64,000 nt of DNA from contig JACKDF010000003.1 in assembly GCA_020633655.1 (NCBI GenBank), positions 496,001 through 560,000 on the forward strand, written 5' to 3'. The position numbers and the translations under genes are program-made. Below are positions 63,990-64,000 of the stretch, in pieces. The notes beneath the pieces are model-generated. The model was not told where the DNA came from, made no database searches, and saw only the letters and a program-made list of their open reading frames with translations. Within the stretch, counting starts at the first letter, position 1. Every line of letters starts with the position of its first letter. The DNA is from Deferribacteres bacterium. Its GTDB lineage: Bacteria > Zhuqueibacterota > Zhuqueibacteria > Zhuqueibacterales > Geothermadaptataceae.

Positions 63990-64000
63990 GAGTGTGGAAC

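Overview
The window reads as one chromosomal stretch from a carbohydrate-degrading bacterium of the FCB superphylum (Bacteroidota/Calditrichota/KSB1-like). The evidence is a Bacteroidota-style hybrid two-component regulator, many secreted or lipoprotein glycoside hydrolases, PmoA/DUF6807 and Gfo/Idh/MocA proteins with export signals, and the UxaE route for galacturonate. The exact phylum cannot be proved from the sequence. No SusC/SusD pair, rRNA or tRNA was seen. Nearly every gene lies on the minus strand; the only convincing plus-strand gene is a small SRPBCC protein at 19927-20379.

Layout, 1-19 kb: a plant/algal polysaccharide locus. In transcription order from 18993 downwards it holds an L-rhamnose isomerase, an NCS1-type permease, a 56-residue two-helix membrane protein coupled to the permease, a LacI regulator, a two-domain class II aldolase, GH92, a hybrid histidine kinase/AraC regulator, GH51, GH27, GH29, GH28 and a truncated exported protein. 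19-32 kb: mixed accessory genes (SRPBCC protein, outer-membrane-like protein, arginine-deiminase-fold enzyme plus AdiC-like exchanger, two aldo/keto reductases, two AraC regulators, a retropepsin-like protease with PDZ, an alginate-lyase-family protein), separated by dispersed repeats. 32-38 kb: a three-gene restriction-modification-like operon (short N6-methylase, Eco57I-type methylase, GIY-YIG/helicase). A REP-associated tyrosine transposase module has split it and left duplicated copies of the second gene's 5' end.

38-48.5 kb: MttB-superfamily methyltransferase, 2-keto-3-deoxygluconate kinase, LarA-type nickel racemase/epimerase, two exported Gfo/Idh/MocA proteins and two DUF6807 proteins. 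48.5-51.7 kb: a visibly AT-rich island with a zinc-finger/pentapeptide/membrane protein, an IS200-type element and a HEPN-like protein. 51.9-64 kb: central sugar-acid and pentose-phosphate genes in two operons: uxaC-lacI-mannonate oxidoreductase-gnd-gnd, and kduD-uxaE-tkt-tal.

How the genes may work together: exported GH28/GH51/GH27/GH29/GH92 enzymes would release galacturonate, arabinose, galactose, fucose or rhamnose, and mannose. Galacturonate would go through UxaC, UxaE and the SDR mannonate oxidoreductase to mannonate. Mannonate dehydratase (UxuA) is not in the window, but KDG kinase, a LarA-type epimerase, two 6-phosphogluconate dehydrogenases with different predicted cofactor preference, transketolase and transaldolase are. 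This allows the testable idea that mannonate may partly be epimerised to gluconate and burned through the pentose phosphate branch.
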